A stretch of DNA of 64,000 nucleotides from an uncultured Alphaproteobacteria bacterium (lineage in GTDB: Bacteria; Pseudomonadota; Alphaproteobacteria; RF32; CAG-239), in contig CALYAW010000002.1 of NCBI GenBank assembly GCA_944393685.1, positions 1-64,000 of the forward strand, read 5' to 3'. The notes below the pieces were generated by a model that worked only from the letters and a program-made list of their open reading frames with translations, was not told the DNA's origin and did no database searches. Positions 8,370 through 17,709 of the stretch are shown in pieces (position 1 is the stretch's first letter; each line of letters begins with the position of its first letter). Made by a program: the position numbers and the translations under genes.

Positions 8370-9299
8370 TTTTGGCAAGAACTTTTTTACATAGCGTTTG
8401 TTTTTTTTGTGATAAAATTGCGGGCGCGGTTGATTATCAGGGATTTCTTTGCCTTCCCGATATTCTCCGAGTGCGGCAGTGACAACAGCGCCAAAAATAA
8501 CAACAACCCAGATAAGATATAGCCAAATCAGCATAATCGGAATAATGGCCAAAGCTCCATAAAGTGTGGTGTATACCGTATCAAACGAGATGACTAAGGC
8601 AAAAATACGGCGAATAATGTAAAATAACAAGGAGGCTATCAAGGCGCCAGCCAACGCATTGCTTATTTTGACTTTTTTGTTGGGGACAAGAACATACAAA
8701 ATAACCAAAGAGATGATGGTCAGGATACTCGGAAGAATGGTTGAAAAGAAAACTTCCGCATTTATGAAGTAATCAGGCATGAATTTTTGAAGGGCAAAAA
8801 CATAACCTCTCATTGAAAATCCCGTACCAAGAAGAAGAGGACCTAATGTAATGACTGTCCAATATAAAGTGATTTTTGTTCTGATGTTCCGAGGTTTGTA
8901 TACTTTAAAGATAAAGTTCAGGCTGTTTTCTATTGTAGACAAAAGCAATATCGCCGTGATTACAATACCGATAACACCGACTGTTGTCAATTTGGCCGTG
9001 GCACTGATGAATTGATTAAAATACAGGATTATCTCTTGCTCGGTATTGGGAACAAAATTTTTTAGCAAGGTTTCTTGAAATTGGGTACGGATTTCCGAAA
9101 AAACGGGAAAAACAGAGAAAATAGCCAGTCCGACAGCTATCAAAGGAACAATCGCAATCAGTGAGGTGTAGCTCAGAGATGATGAAACTCGAAGTATCAT
9201 ATCGCTTTGTGCGCGTTTGGCTAAAAATACAACAAAGCTTTTGAGGCTGAGAGCTCGGGATTTAAGGATTTCATACAATCGATTGGATAAGTTATTCAT
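8358..9299 (-). CDS. YihY/BrkB-family integral membrane protein
   Basis: About 313 residues with six or so predicted membrane helices. Segments such as SSSLSYTSLIAIVPLIAVGL, a central IENSLNFIFKVYKPRN region and the final MLIWLYLIWVVVIFGAVV helix match the YihY/UPF0761 family (often misannotated as ribonuclease BN). The function is not settled; some members are linked to envelope homeostasis or transport. A TTG codon at 9344 could extend the protein by 15 residues, but neither start has a clear ribosome-binding site; the ATG at 9299 is preferred. The basic cytoplasmic tail ends within the recA SOS box. Confidence 0.87.
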   Translation of the reverse strand: MNNLSNRLYEILKSRALSLKSFVVFLAKRAQSDMILRVSSSLSYTSLIAIVPLIAVGLAIFSVFPVFSEIRTQFQETLLKNFVPNTEQEIILYFNQFISATAKLTTVGVIGIVITAILLLSTIENSLNFIFKVYKPRNIRTKITLYWTVITLGPLLLGTGFSMRGYVFALQKFMPDYFINAEVFFSTILPSILTIISLVILYVLVPNKKVKISNALAGALIASLLFYIIRRIFALVISFDTVYTTLYGALAIIPIMLIWLYLIWVVVIFGAVVTAALGEYREGKEIPDNQPRPQFYHKKNKRYVKKFLPKEQK

Positions 9300-9424
9300 A
9301 GCTGAAAGTTTCCGCTGATAAAAAGTATTTACAAATCTGTTCAAATTTTATAGAACTCTGCTTAAGAATTCAAGTTATATTAACTGGATTGTGAATTGTG
9401 TGAAACTTGTTTGAGGAAAAAGAT

Positions 9425-10255
9425 ATGACTGAGACTTGCGGCCTCATGGCCGGTAAAAAAGGCCTTATTATGGGGCTTGCCAATGATAAATCAATTGCTT
9501 GGGGAATTGCTCAGGCATTGAATGCTCAAGGAGCACAAATTGCCATTTCTTATCAGAACGAGGCTTTGGAAAAACGTGTACAGCCGTTAGCTGCTCAACT
9601 AGACAAAGAACCCTTGTTGATTAAATGTGATGTGTCCGATTCTCAAAGTGTGGAGGCTTGCTTTAAAGAATTGGGTGAAAAATGGGGTAAAATTGATTTT
9701 TTGGTTCATGCAATCGCTTTTTCCGATAAAAATCAACTTAAAGGGCGTACAATTGATACAACTCGCGATAACTTCTCTATGACCATGGATATTTCTTGCT
9801 TTTCGTTCATTGAGGCTTGTAAGTATGCTTCCGCTATTATGAATGAAGGCGGTTCAATTGTGACTTTGACATATATGGGGAGCGAACGTGTGTTGCCGAA
9901 CTATAATATTATGGGTGTCGCTAAAGCAGCATTGGAGGCTTCTGTTCGTTATGCCGCTACGGATTTGGGAGCTCAGGGAATTCGTGTTAACGCCATTTCG
10001 GCTGGTCCAATCAAAACTTTGGCGGCTGCGGGAATCGGTGATTTTCGCAAGATTTTGCACTGGAATGAACTCAATGCTCCTTTGCAGCGCAATGTTACTC
10101 AAGAAGAAGTCGGTATGGCGGCCTTGGGATTATTGTCTGCTTGCGGTACGGGGATTACGGGTGAAATTATTCATGTGGACTGCGGTTATCACACCGTTGG
10201 TATGATGAATATTAACAAATCAAACGAAATTGCTGATATTCTGAAGGCCGAATAA
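9425..10255 (+). CDS. fabI: Enoyl-[acyl-carrier-protein] reductase, NADH type
   Basis: 276 residues, short-chain dehydrogenase fold. GLANDKSIAWGIA near the N-terminus is the FabI-type cofactor motif. The catalytic residues appear as Tyr150, Tyr160 and Lys167 (YNIMGVAK), giving the FabI Tyr-x6-Lys. It performs the last reduction of each fatty-acid elongation cycle. The ATG at 9425 is chosen because GAGGAA lies 6 nt upstream; a TTG at 9407 is unlikely. A terminator follows, so it is probably monocistronic. Confidence is high. Confidence 0.96.
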   Translation: MTETCGLMAGKKGLIMGLANDKSIAWGIAQALNAQGAQIAISYQNEALEKRVQPLAAQLDKEPLLIKCDVSDSQSVEACFKELGEKWGKIDFLVHAIAFSDKNQLKGRTIDTTRDNFSMTMDISCFSFIEACKYASAIMNEGGSIVTLTYMGSERVLPNYNIMGVAKAALEASVRYAATDLGAQGIRVNAISAGPIKTLAAAGIGDFRKILHWNELNAPLQRNVTQEEVGMAALGLLSACGTGITGEIIHVDCGYHTVGMMNINKSNEIADILKAE

Positions 10256-10310
10256 TCTTGCTAAAAAAACTGATTTTACAGTTGTACCAAGTTGGAAAAG
10301 ATTTTAACAT

Positions 10311-10336
10311 AAAGGGCATTGCAAAATGCCCTTTTT
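10311..10336 (+). terminator. fabI terminator
   Basis: A 10-bp stem AAAGGGCATT / AATGCCCTTT with a GCAA loop and a T-run. It lies between fabI and sppA. Confidence 0.85.
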
Positions 10337-10357
10337 CCATGTGTATGGAGATAAATT

Positions 10358-12166
10358 ATGGAATCTAAAGTCAAAATAATGTTGCACAAAATTAATCTTA
10401 AACGTAGGTTAGCCATTAAAATTCTTTTGAAATCGGTTACGTATGCCTTTGCTTTGTTTGGATTATTGTTTATTTTACTTCTTTTTGTTTTGAGCGGAAT
10501 GTTGATGGGAAACGGGGCAACTGTTAGTATTCCACAAAATGCTGTGCTGGCATTGGATATGGATGAACCCTATGCTGAAATCAGGCGCGACAATTTGTTA
10601 ACTGATATGGGAAGTGGTATGATCCCATCCTTTGCAGATGTACTTGTCAGTATTAATTTGGCGGCTCATGATAACAGGATAAAGGCATTAAGCGCAAGAA
10701 TCGGAAATTCTGGATTGGGACTGGCTCAGATGCAGGAATTGCGCGAGGCGATAGAGTATTTTCGCGCTCAAGGAAAGAAAGCTTATTTATATTCAACAGG
10801 GTTTGGAAGTTTTGGTGGAGGGACATCAGAATTTTATTTGGCTAGTGTGTTTGATGAAATAACAATGATGCCTAATTCGGAAGTTGGAATCACAGGTGTT
10901 AGCATTGAGGTTCCATTCGTGCGCGAAGTCTTGGATAATTTGGGAATATTGCCAGAGTTTTATACAAGATATGAGTACAAAAATGCGATGACCTCTTTTA
11001 CTGATAAATTGCCTCCCAAAATTTTTTCCGATGAAATGAAAAATTTGGCTTTTACCCTTAATGAAAAAATGGCCGATGGCATTGTTACAAAGCGCTTTCC
11101 TCAAAAAAAAGCAACAGATTTTATGAATATATACGATCAAGCTCCGTTATCGGCAGAAGATGCCAGACAGCATGGGTTGATAGATGAAATTTCTTATGAA
11201 AGTGATTGGAAAGAAAAAATTAAAAAGAATACATCAGGGGAATTCATAAGCATAAACGATTATGCCGCCAACTGGAGCTTTCGTAAAAATTCTAAGGGTA
11301 TTGCTCTTTTGGTTATAGAAGGGGCTATCAGTGAAGGGACAAGCATGGATAACCCTGTCAGCAGCGAGGCTGTCGTCGGATCAGATACGGTGTTGGCTCA
11401 AATAGAAGATATTGCCAAAAATAAAAATATTAAAGCTGTGGTTGTCAGAGTTAATTCTCCGGGAGGCAGCTATATTGCTTCAAACGAAATTCGTCATGCT
11501 CTAGTCAAGCTGAAAAAGGAGAGAAATATTCCTCTTATTGTATCTATGGGAAATTATGCCGCATCAGGAGGATATTTTGTTGCTTTGGCCGGAGATAAGA
11601 TTTTTGCCGATGAGATGTCTATTACCGGATCAATAGGGGTCCTAGGCGGAAAAATAGTTTTGGCAGAACTATGGAAAAAAATAGGTGTTAATTGGTTGTT
11701 TATAGATACTGGAGAAACAGCCGGCGTGATGAGTATGAATCGTCGATTTAATGCTCGTCAGAAAGAATTGTTTAATAAGTCTTTGGATCGTGTTTATGCT
11801 GATTTTGTTCAAAAAGTGTCCGAAGCTCGTCAAATATCTGTTGATGAGTTAGATAAGTTGGCTCGGGGGCGAGTGTGGGTTGGTATGGAGGCTCAGAAAA
11901 AAAATTTGGTGGATGTTGTGGGTGGACTTACTGCAGCAATGGCAGAAGCTAAAAAATTAGCCGGTTTTTCCGAGACAGAGGCTTTTTCCATTATGTTTTA
12001 TCCTAAGCAAAAAACGTTGCAGGAAAAAATCAGTGAATTGACAGGTGGAATGCAAGTTGTATCAGCAAAATATATTCAAACAGAATTAGGTCTTGATATT
12101 TCAGACTTTTATATGTTAAAACGACTGCAATATGATGCGGTGCTGATGCCGTTTATCGTTAAATAA
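10358..12166 (+). CDS. sppA: Signal peptide peptidase SppA, long form
   Basis: 602 residues, the length of the Gram-negative 67-kDa type made of two S49 domains. An N-terminal membrane anchor (about residues 27-50) is followed by the N-domain with the catalytic lysine in YEYKNAM (Lys208) and the C-domain with the serine nucleophile in YAASGGY (Ser403); E. coli uses Lys209 and Ser409. NSPGGSYIASNEIR and SITGSIGVLGGK are further family segments. It degrades cleaved signal peptides in the inner membrane. GGAG lies upstream of the ATG; a second in-frame ATG at 10379 is possible. gatC starts 13 nt after the stop. Confidence 0.95.
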   Translation: MESKVKIMLHKINLKRRLAIKILLKSVTYAFALFGLLFILLLFVLSGMLMGNGATVSIPQNAVLALDMDEPYAEIRRDNLLTDMGSGMIPSFADVLVSINLAAHDNRIKALSARIGNSGLGLAQMQELREAIEYFRAQGKKAYLYSTGFGSFGGGTSEFYLASVFDEITMMPNSEVGITGVSIEVPFVREVLDNLGILPEFYTRYEYKNAMTSFTDKLPPKIFSDEMKNLAFTLNEKMADGIVTKRFPQKKATDFMNIYDQAPLSAEDARQHGLIDEISYESDWKEKIKKNTSGEFISINDYAANWSFRKNSKGIALLVIEGAISEGTSMDNPVSSEAVVGSDTVLAQIEDIAKNKNIKAVVVRVNSPGGSYIASNEIRHALVKLKKERNIPLIVSMGNYAASGGYFVALAGDKIFADEMSITGSIGVLGGKIVLAELWKKIGVNWLFIDTGETAGVMSMNRRFNARQKELFNKSLDRVYADFVQKVSEARQISVDELDKLARGRVWVGMEAQKKNLVDVVGGLTAAMAEAKKLAGFSETEAFSIMFYPKQKTLQEKISELTGGMQVVSAKYIQTELGLDISDFYMLKRLQYDAVLMPFIVK

Positions 12167-12179
12167 AAGGAATAAAAAG

Positions 12180-12467
12180 ATGGCTATTGATACGCAAACT
12201 GTAAAAAAAATTGCTTTTTTATCTCGTTTGAAAATTGAAGATGATAAAATTGATGCGACAGAAGAAGAATTTAATAAAATATTGCAATGGGTGGATCAGC
12301 TTAAAGAAGTAAATACTGATGATGTAGAGCCTTTGGTTTCGGTAAACGAAAATAATATTACCATGCGTCAGGATGAAGTTACCGACGGTAATCTTGCTAA
12401 AGAAGTTTTGGCCAATGCTCCAATGACGGAATATGGATATTTTGCGGTTCCTAAAGTTGTAGAATAA
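12180..12467 (+). CDS. gatC: Asp/Glu-tRNA(Asn/Gln) amidotransferase subunit C
   Basis: 95 residues, the usual GatC length. It begins with TVKKIAFLSRLKIEDDKI and has the VNTDDVEPLVSV and MRQDEV segments typical of the family. GatC stabilises the GatA-GatB complex that converts misacylated Glu-tRNA(Gln) or Asp-tRNA(Asn) to the cognate species. It is the first gene of a contiguous gatC-gatA-gatB set, with AAGGA before the ATG. Confidence 0.96.
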   Translation: MAIDTQTVKKIAFLSRLKIEDDKIDATEEEFNKILQWVDQLKEVNTDDVEPLVSVNENNITMRQDEVTDGNLAKEVLANAPMTEYGYFAVPKVVE

Positions 12468-12506
12468 ATACTGAATTGAAAAATAAGTATAAAATAGAGA
12501 GATTTT

Positions 12507-13967
12507 ATGATGACAGATTTAACAAAGTTAACAATAGCACAAGCACGAGAAGGATTGCGTGCAAAAGAATTTTCGGCTCAGGAATTGACACATGCCTACA
12601 TTGCCAATATGGAAAAAAAACGTCATTTGAACGCGTATGTGTGTGAAACACCGGAAAAAGCTTTGGAACAAGCGGCTCTCAGTCAAAACAAGATAGAAAA
12701 AGGAGAGGGTGGAGATTTGGAGGGAATTCCTCTTGGAATTAAAGATTTATTTTGTACTAAAGGGATTGCTACAACTGCATGTTCAAATATTTTGAAAGGT
12801 TTTGTTCCGCCCTATGAATCTACTGTTACTGCAAAATTGTTGGCTGCCGGAGCTAATTTCCTTGGAAAATTAAATTTAGATGAATTTGCTATGGGGGGAA
12901 GCAATGAAACTTCTGCTTTCGGACCTGTCGTAAATCCATGGAGCAAAAATATTCCTTTGGTGGCAGGTGGTTCTTCAGGCGGTTCTGCCGCGGCGGTGGC
13001 TGCGCAAATGTGTGCGGCGGCAACAGGAACAGATACCGGCGGCTCTATTCGTCAGCCTTCTGCCTATTGCGGTGTGACAGGTATTAAGCCTACTTATGGC
13101 CGTTGTTCTCGGTATGGTATTATCGCTTTTGCTTCTTCTTTGGATCAAGCGGGACCTATAGCCAAAGATGTGCGTGATTGCGCCATTATGCTTAAAAATA
13201 TGGCGGGTTATGACACCAAAGATGCAACCTCAGCAAAAGTTGATGTTCCTGATTTTGAAAAGTTTTTGGGACAAGATGTTCGCGGATTAAGAATAGGTTT
13301 GCCAAAAGAATTTCGTGTAGATGGACTCGATAAAAACGTTGCTGCTTATTGGGATAAGGCTGCAGAAATCCTTAAAGCCAGAGGAGCAGATGTTGTTGAA
13401 ATCTCATTGCCACACAGCAAATATGCATTGGCGACTTACTATATTATTGCGCCGGCAGAGGCTTCTTCCAATTTGGCGCGTTATGATGGTTTGCGTTTTG
13501 GTAATCGTGTCGATGGTGAGCATTTGGATGATATGTACATCAATTCTCGCTCTAAAGGATTTGGAAAAGAAGTTAAACGCCGAATAATGATTGGTACCTA
13601 TGTGTTGTCTGCGGGGTATTATGATGCTTATTATCTTAAAGCGCAGAAAGTTCGTCGTTTGATTCGCGATGATTTTGTCAGAGCATTTGAAAAATGTGAT
13701 CTTATTTTGACCCCGACTGCTCCGACTGCTGCTTTTCCGATAGGTGATAAATCTATGAATGCCAATCCAATTTTGATGTGGCTTAATGATATTTTTACGG
13801 TATCTATTTCTTTAGCCGGACTGCCGGCAATGAGTTTGCCGATAGGTCTTTCAGAGGATGGTTTGCCGCTTGGAATTCAGCTTATCGGAAAGGCCTTTGA
13901 TGAAGCAACAATTTTTAAGGCTGCTTCTGCATTGGAAAAAGATATTGATTTTGGAGGAAAGAAATAA
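12507..13967 (+). CDS. gatA: Asp/Glu-tRNA amidotransferase subunit A (amidase)
   Basis: 486 residues. The amidase-signature triad is visible: Lys79 in [10 protein letters not shown], the cis-serine in [10 protein letters not shown] (about 156) and the nucleophile in [12 protein letters not shown] (Ser180). It releases ammonia from glutamine and passes it through a channel to GatB. Two adjacent ATGs (12507 and 12510) are possible starts behind AGAGAG. The stop overlaps the gatB start (TAATG), so translational coupling is likely. All expected motifs are present. Confidence 0.97.
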   Translation: MMTDLTKLTIAQAREGLRAKEFSAQELTHAYIANMEKKRHLNAYVCETPEKALEQAALSQNKIEKGEGGDLEGIPLGIKDLFCTKGIATTACSNILKGFVPPYESTVTAKLLAAGANFLGKLNLDEFAMGGSNETSAFGPVVNPWSKNIPLVAGGSSGGSAAAVAAQMCAAATGTDTGGSIRQPSAYCGVTGIKPTYGRCSRYGIIAFASSLDQAGPIAKDVRDCAIMLKNMAGYDTKDATSAKVDVPDFEKFLGQDVRGLRIGLPKEFRVDGLDKNVAAYWDKAAEILKARGADVVEISLPHSKYALATYYIIAPAEASSNLARYDGLRFGNRVDGEHLDDMYINSRSKGFGKEVKRRIMIGTYVLSAGYYDAYYLKAQKVRRLIRDDFVRAFEKCDLILTPTAPTAAFPIGDKSMNANPILMWLNDIFTVSISLAGLPAMSLPIGLSEDGLPLGIQLIGKAFDEATIFKAASALEKDIDFGGKK

Positions 13968-15427
13968 TGAGCGGTATGATTATTGAAGGAAAAACTGGCC
14001 GTTGGGAAGTGATTTGCGGTTTGGAAATTCATTGCCAGATTATTTCAAAATCCAAAATGTTTTCGGGGGCATCTACTCATTATGGTTCAGATACCAATGA
14101 AAATGTGTCTTTTGTCGATGCCGGAATGCCTGGTATGTTGCCAACACTTAATGAAGAATGTGTTCGGCAGGCAATTAAGACAGGATTGGGCTTAAATGCC
14201 GTTATTAATAAATATTCAGAATTTGCGCGTAAAAACTATTTTTATGCTGATTTGCCGCAAGGATATCAGATTACACAGTTTAAGTATCCTTTGGTCGGAG
14301 AGGGGAAAGTCGTGGTTAATTTGAGCGACGGAACAACCAAAGAAATCGGTATTGAACGTATTCATATTGAACAAGATGCCGGAAAGTCTATTCATGATAT
14401 TTCTCCGAATAAGAGTTTTATTGATTTGAATAGGGCTGGTGTCGGTTTGATGGAAATTGTAACCAAGCCAGATTTTCGCTCTCCCGAAGAAGCCGGAGCA
14501 TTTTTGCGTAAATTACGTTCTATTGTTCGTTATCTCGGTACTTGTGACGGAAATATGGACGAAGGCTCAATGCGTTGCGATATTAATGTGTCGGTGCGTA
14601 AGGTTGGAGAGACCGAATTGAGAACCAGAAACGAAATGAAAAACGTCAACTCGGTTAAATTTGTAATGCAGGCCATAGAATCTGAAGCTAAGCGTCATGT
14701 AGAAACTTATGAAAATGGTGGTACAATAGAGCAAGAAACACGTCAGTTTGATCCCAATACGTGTGCAACAAAGGTTATGCGTAAGAAAGAGTTTGCTCAT
14801 GATTATCGCTATTTTCCAGAGCCTGATTTGTTACCGTTGGTTATTGATGATGAATATATTGAGCAAATTCGCTCGGAAATGGTTGAATTACCGGATGCCA
14901 AGCAAGAGCGTTTTGTCAAAGAGTTAGGCTTGACAGCGTATGATGCCTCTGTCTTGTGTGAAAACAAAGAAACAGCAGAGTGGTTTGAAAAAGCGGCAAA
15001 TGGGCATGATGCAAAAAAAGTAGCTAATTGGATGATGGGTGATTTTTTTGCAATGTTAAATGAGAAAAAAATAAGTTTGGAAGAAAGTCCTATTTCTCCC
15101 GAAAATCTAGGAAGGTTAGTCGATTTAATTACATCAAACGTGATTAACGGAAAGACTGCCAAAGATGTGTTTGCTCTTATGGCAGAGACGGGAGATACTC
15201 CAGATAAGATTGTTGAAGAAAAAGGATTAAAGCAAGTTACGGATACTGCTGCAATTGAGGCGGTGATTGATGCTGTTATTTCGGCAAATCCAGATAATGT
15301 TGCAGCTTACAAAGCCGGAAAAACAGCTCTTATGGGATGGTTTGTCGGACAGGTGATGAAAGAATCTCGTGGTAAGGCAAATCCGGGAATTGTTAATCAG
15401 ATCTTGGCTCAAAAGCTAAATTCGTGA
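13967..15427 (+). CDS. gatB: Asp/Glu-tRNA amidotransferase subunit B
   Basis: 486 residues. [13 protein letters not shown] opens the kinase-like catalytic domain, followed by [19 protein letters not shown], the [13 protein letters not shown] signature and [12 protein letters not shown]. The C-terminal YqeY-like tRNA-binding tail ends [15 protein letters not shown]. It phosphorylates the tRNA-bound Glu/Asp and transfers the amide. GGAGGAA precedes the start, which overlaps the gatA stop by one base. A strong terminator closes the gene set. Presence of GatCAB implies indirect Gln (and possibly Asn) tRNA charging. Confidence 0.97.
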   Translation: MSGMIIEGKTGRWEVICGLEIHCQIISKSKMFSGASTHYGSDTNENVSFVDAGMPGMLPTLNEECVRQAIKTGLGLNAVINKYSEFARKNYFYADLPQGYQITQFKYPLVGEGKVVVNLSDGTTKEIGIERIHIEQDAGKSIHDISPNKSFIDLNRAGVGLMEIVTKPDFRSPEEAGAFLRKLRSIVRYLGTCDGNMDEGSMRCDINVSVRKVGETELRTRNEMKNVNSVKFVMQAIESEAKRHVETYENGGTIEQETRQFDPNTCATKVMRKKEFAHDYRYFPEPDLLPLVIDDEYIEQIRSEMVELPDAKQERFVKELGLTAYDASVLCENKETAEWFEKAANGHDAKKVANWMMGDFFAMLNEKKISLEESPISPENLGRLVDLITSNVINGKTAKDVFALMAETGDTPDKIVEEKGLKQVTDTAAIEAVIDAVISANPDNVAAYKAGKTALMGWFVGQVMKESRGKANPGIVNQILAQKLNS

Positions 15428-15447
15428 ATGATTTTTTAGTAAAATAT

Positions 15448-15479
15448 AAAAAAAGCCTCTCATGCGAGAGGCTTTTTTT
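15448..15479. terminator. Bidirectional terminator, gatB / DUF192 gene
   Basis: GCCTCTC-ATGC-GAGAGGC flanked by A7 and T7, so it works on both strands. It separates the converging gatCAB and DUF192 units. Confidence 0.9.
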
Positions 15480-15480
15480 G

Positions 15481-16158
15481 TTAGGGAGTTGGTACAGGAA
15501 GTTTTATGGGACCTGTCTGTTGTCCTGGCGCCGCAACACCTGTCTTTGGAACAATAGCTCCGGTTTTAGGTTGGATTGCACCTGTCTTTGGAACTATCCC
15601 TCCCTTGGGAATAACTTTTCCCATTTGAGGAACAGGAATATCTGCCTGAGGGGCAGCTTCTTTGGGCGCGTTTATTCCATTGTCAGGTCCTGGTGTTTTC
15701 GTGTCGAGTAAATTATTTAACAATGCATGGCTAACTTTGTCGCCAACTTTAATTCCATGCCTTTTGGCTTGTCCCCCGTTAATCTCAAGTACAGCCCGAA
15801 CAGGATCTCTGGAGATGATAAGTTCTTCAGACATTGGTTCTGCATTTTCTTTAATCATGCTGATGGTGGCATCAGGGGCAATAAACAGCATATCCAACGG
15901 AATTTTGGTGTTTTTCATCCACATAGCAGTAGGTCTGACCGGATAAATACTAAATATCATACCATTGGTAAAGCCAAGGTTGGTGCGGTGCATCAGACCC
16001 TTTTGAAGTTCTTCCGGTGTTTGGGCAACCTCTACGGCAAAACGTACGTCACCGTTGGCTGTTTTAATTAGTAAAGGGGTGGTAGGCTTTTGTTCTTCTT
16101 CCGCGGAACATCCCACAAGCAGAAGCGCCAAAAAGAATAATTTTGCAAATTTAAGCAT
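15481..16158 (-). CDS. DUF192 lipoprotein with proline-rich repeat tail
   Basis: 225 residues. An N-terminal signal with lipobox LVGC (Cys17) predicts a lipoprotein. Residues 35-145 are a DUF192 domain: QTPEELQKGLMHR, GMIFSIYP, AMWMKNTKIPLDMLFI and the end around ILEINGGQAKRHGIKVGD. DUF192 proteins are small periplasmic proteins of undefined role. The last ~60 residues are rich in Pro, Gly and Lys with a repeated PKTGAI/PKTGAIV unit, perhaps a spacer that reaches the cell wall. AAGGAG lies 6 nt before the ATG, inside the 3' end of the upstream Panacea-domain gene, which it overlaps by 8 nt. Confidence 0.85.
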   Translation of the reverse strand: MLKFAKLFFLALLLVGCSAEEEQKPTTPLLIKTANGDVRFAVEVAQTPEELQKGLMHRTNLGFTNGMIFSIYPVRPTAMWMKNTKIPLDMLFIAPDATISMIKENAEPMSEELIISRDPVRAVLEINGGQAKRHGIKVGDKVSHALLNNLLDTKTPGPDNGINAPKEAAPQADIPVPQMGKVIPKGGIVPKTGAIQPKTGAIVPKTGVAAPGQQTGPIKLPVPTP

Positions 16159-16696
16159 GATTATCTCCTTGATTATTTTTTGAATCTTTTAATTTGCGCG
16201 GGGTCCATTGTGATACGACAACAGGACCGTTTTGTGAAATAAGAATTTTTTTTGCCGATGCCGGCTGTGTTTGAGAGCCAAAATTTCGACTCATATCCTC
16301 CAAAGAAACTAAGGTTACCTCGTCTTTTTTATGATGTTGACGATAGGCTGGTGTTTCTTTTATGATACTGATGAGTTCAAAAGTGTTTTTATTGGCATAT
16401 TTTTGCCAGATTAATTCCAAAAATTCATTTATTCTGTCAGATATTTCTGGTTTGCCCATTAGTGGCATTCCGTATTCTAAAATCTTTTTTAAATTAGGTT
16501 CAAAAAAACCATCGTTGTTGCATATAAAAAGTCCCGGCAAGAGGTATTGCATTTCATTTTTGAGAGCATAATGAGTTTGTGCCAGATAAATTAATGAGTG
16601 TAATTTATCTTCTTCAAGATAAATGCCAGATTTTTCAGCCCGTTTGAAAAACCAATTGGCAACTTCGAGAGCCGATGGTACGGCGGGTTTGGTCAT
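16151..16696 (-). CDS. Panacea/SocA-like (DUF4065) domain protein
   Basis: 181 residues. The segment SALEVANWFFKRAEKSG, then DKLHSLIYLAQTHYALKN and a DGFFEP region match the Panacea (DUF4065) fold found in SocA-type antitoxins and in prophage regulators. In Caulobacter, SocA delivers the toxin SocB to ClpXP. No toxin-like partner is visible beside it: the only coupled gene is the DUF192 lipoprotein, overlapping by 8 nt. GAGG precedes the ATG. The C-terminal 50 residues are low-complexity and basic. Domain assignment is moderately confident; an antitoxin role is not established here. Confidence 0.75.
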   Translation of the reverse strand: MTKPAVPSALEVANWFFKRAEKSGIYLEEDKLHSLIYLAQTHYALKNEMQYLLPGLFICNNDGFFEPNLKKILEYGMPLMGKPEISDRINEFLELIWQKYANKNTFELISIIKETPAYRQHHKKDEVTLVSLEDMSRNFGSQTQPASAKKILISQNGPVVVSQWTPRKLKDSKNNQGDNHA

Positions 16697-16877
16697 GATC
16701 TTTTCCTCAGACTTAGAATGATGATATCGAAATTATAATATATCTTCACATAATTACAAATAAATATTAAAAAATAATCACGAATAAATTTGCTTAAAAC
16801 TATGTTTTTGCTCTTGTGTTATGGGTATTAATACGTTATCGTTCGAGGTAATAATGTTACTTTTTGAGTGGGATAAT

Positions 16878-17600
16878 ATGATGTTTGGTTTGAAAAAAAT
16901 ATTGTTGTGGAACGGAATTTGTATGTCGGTTTTGATGTTGAATGCCTGTGCAAGTGCCGTTTTTCCTGATTTTGAGGAAGATGAGGATGATGTTGTTGTG
17001 GCAGAGGGAGGGCGTGTTGAAAGAGAACTTCCAAAAGAAGGAAATTCTCTTAAGGCAGATTCCGAAAATGCTGCTTATGAAGATGAAGAGCCTGTCGATG
17101 AAACGGAAAAAGTAGCTTCTGCAGAGACTAAACCTGTTGTTTCGGAAGAAATTGAAACCGTGGATGAAGATAAAGTTGTTATTCCCGAGAAAAAAACACC
17201 CGCTTCAGAAGAAAAATCTAAAGAAGAACCTTATGTTCCAAGTGTAAGTTATCGAGTTGAAACAATCTATTTTGCCAATGGAAGTGCCGCTGTAGATGCT
17301 CAATATTCTAAAGCATTACGCAAAATTGTTAAAACAGCTAAGGAAAAAGAGGCAAATATTATTGTTTACGGTTATGCTTCAAGTCGAACCCGCAATACCG
17401 ATCCTGTAACTCATAAATTGGTTAATTTCAAAGTTTCTCTTGAACGTGCCGAAAATGTGGCCGCGGCTTTAAGAAAAGCTGGTATGCCGGCTTCTAAAAT
17501 AAAGGTAGAAGCATTGTCGGATACTGCTCCGGCTTATTTGGAAGTCATGCCAGAAGGCGAACGGCTTAACAGACGCGCTGAAATCTATATTAATTACTAA
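16878..17600 (+). CDS. OmpA-family outer-membrane lipoprotein
   Basis: About 240 residues. An N-terminal signal ends in a lipobox-like LNAC, followed by a long acidic Glu/Asp/Lys linker (roughly residues 30-125) and a C-terminal OmpA-like peptidoglycan-binding domain: VETIYFANGSAAVDAQYS, then NIIVYGYASS and RLNRRAEIYI, the NRR-type motif near the end. It is predicted to anchor the outer membrane to peptidoglycan. A start at 16821 would add 19 residues before the signal peptide; the paired ATGs at 16878/16881, with GTGGGA just upstream, give a proper signal sequence. It is divergent from the Panacea-domain gene across an AT-rich spacer of about 180 bp. Confidence 0.85.
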   Translation: MMFGLKKILLWNGICMSVLMLNACASAVFPDFEEDEDDVVVAEGGRVERELPKEGNSLKADSENAAYEDEEPVDETEKVASAETKPVVSEEIETVDEDKVVIPEKKTPASEEKSKEEPYVPSVSYRVETIYFANGSAAVDAQYSKALRKIVKTAKEKEANIIVYGYASSRTRNTDPVTHKLVNFKVSLERAENVAAALRKAGMPASKIKVEALSDTAPAYLEVMPEGERLNRRAEIYINY

Positions 17601-17615
17601 TGTCGTATTTCTATA

Positions 17616-17680
17616 AAGCGTTTGGGTGCATTATGAATTCAAATCTTTGTTGATTGAATTTTCTTGTGCTTCAAACGCTT
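17616..17680 (+). repeat. Long-loop inverted repeat after the OmpA-like gene
   Basis: A 9-bp inverted repeat (AAGCGTTTG at 17616-17624, CAAACGCTT at 17672-17680) is separated by 47 nt and followed by a moderately T-rich stretch. It could be a weak terminator for the OmpA-like gene. Confidence 0.3.
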
Positions 17681-17709
17681 ATTTGTAATTTGAAAACAGA
17701 TTAATTTGT

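Noticed and set aside
15424..15711. 95-codon plus-strand frame across the gatB terminator
   Set aside because: It spans a strong bidirectional terminator and lies antisense to the DUF192 repeat tail. Composition (many Trp, Arg, Cys) is typical of a shadow frame.
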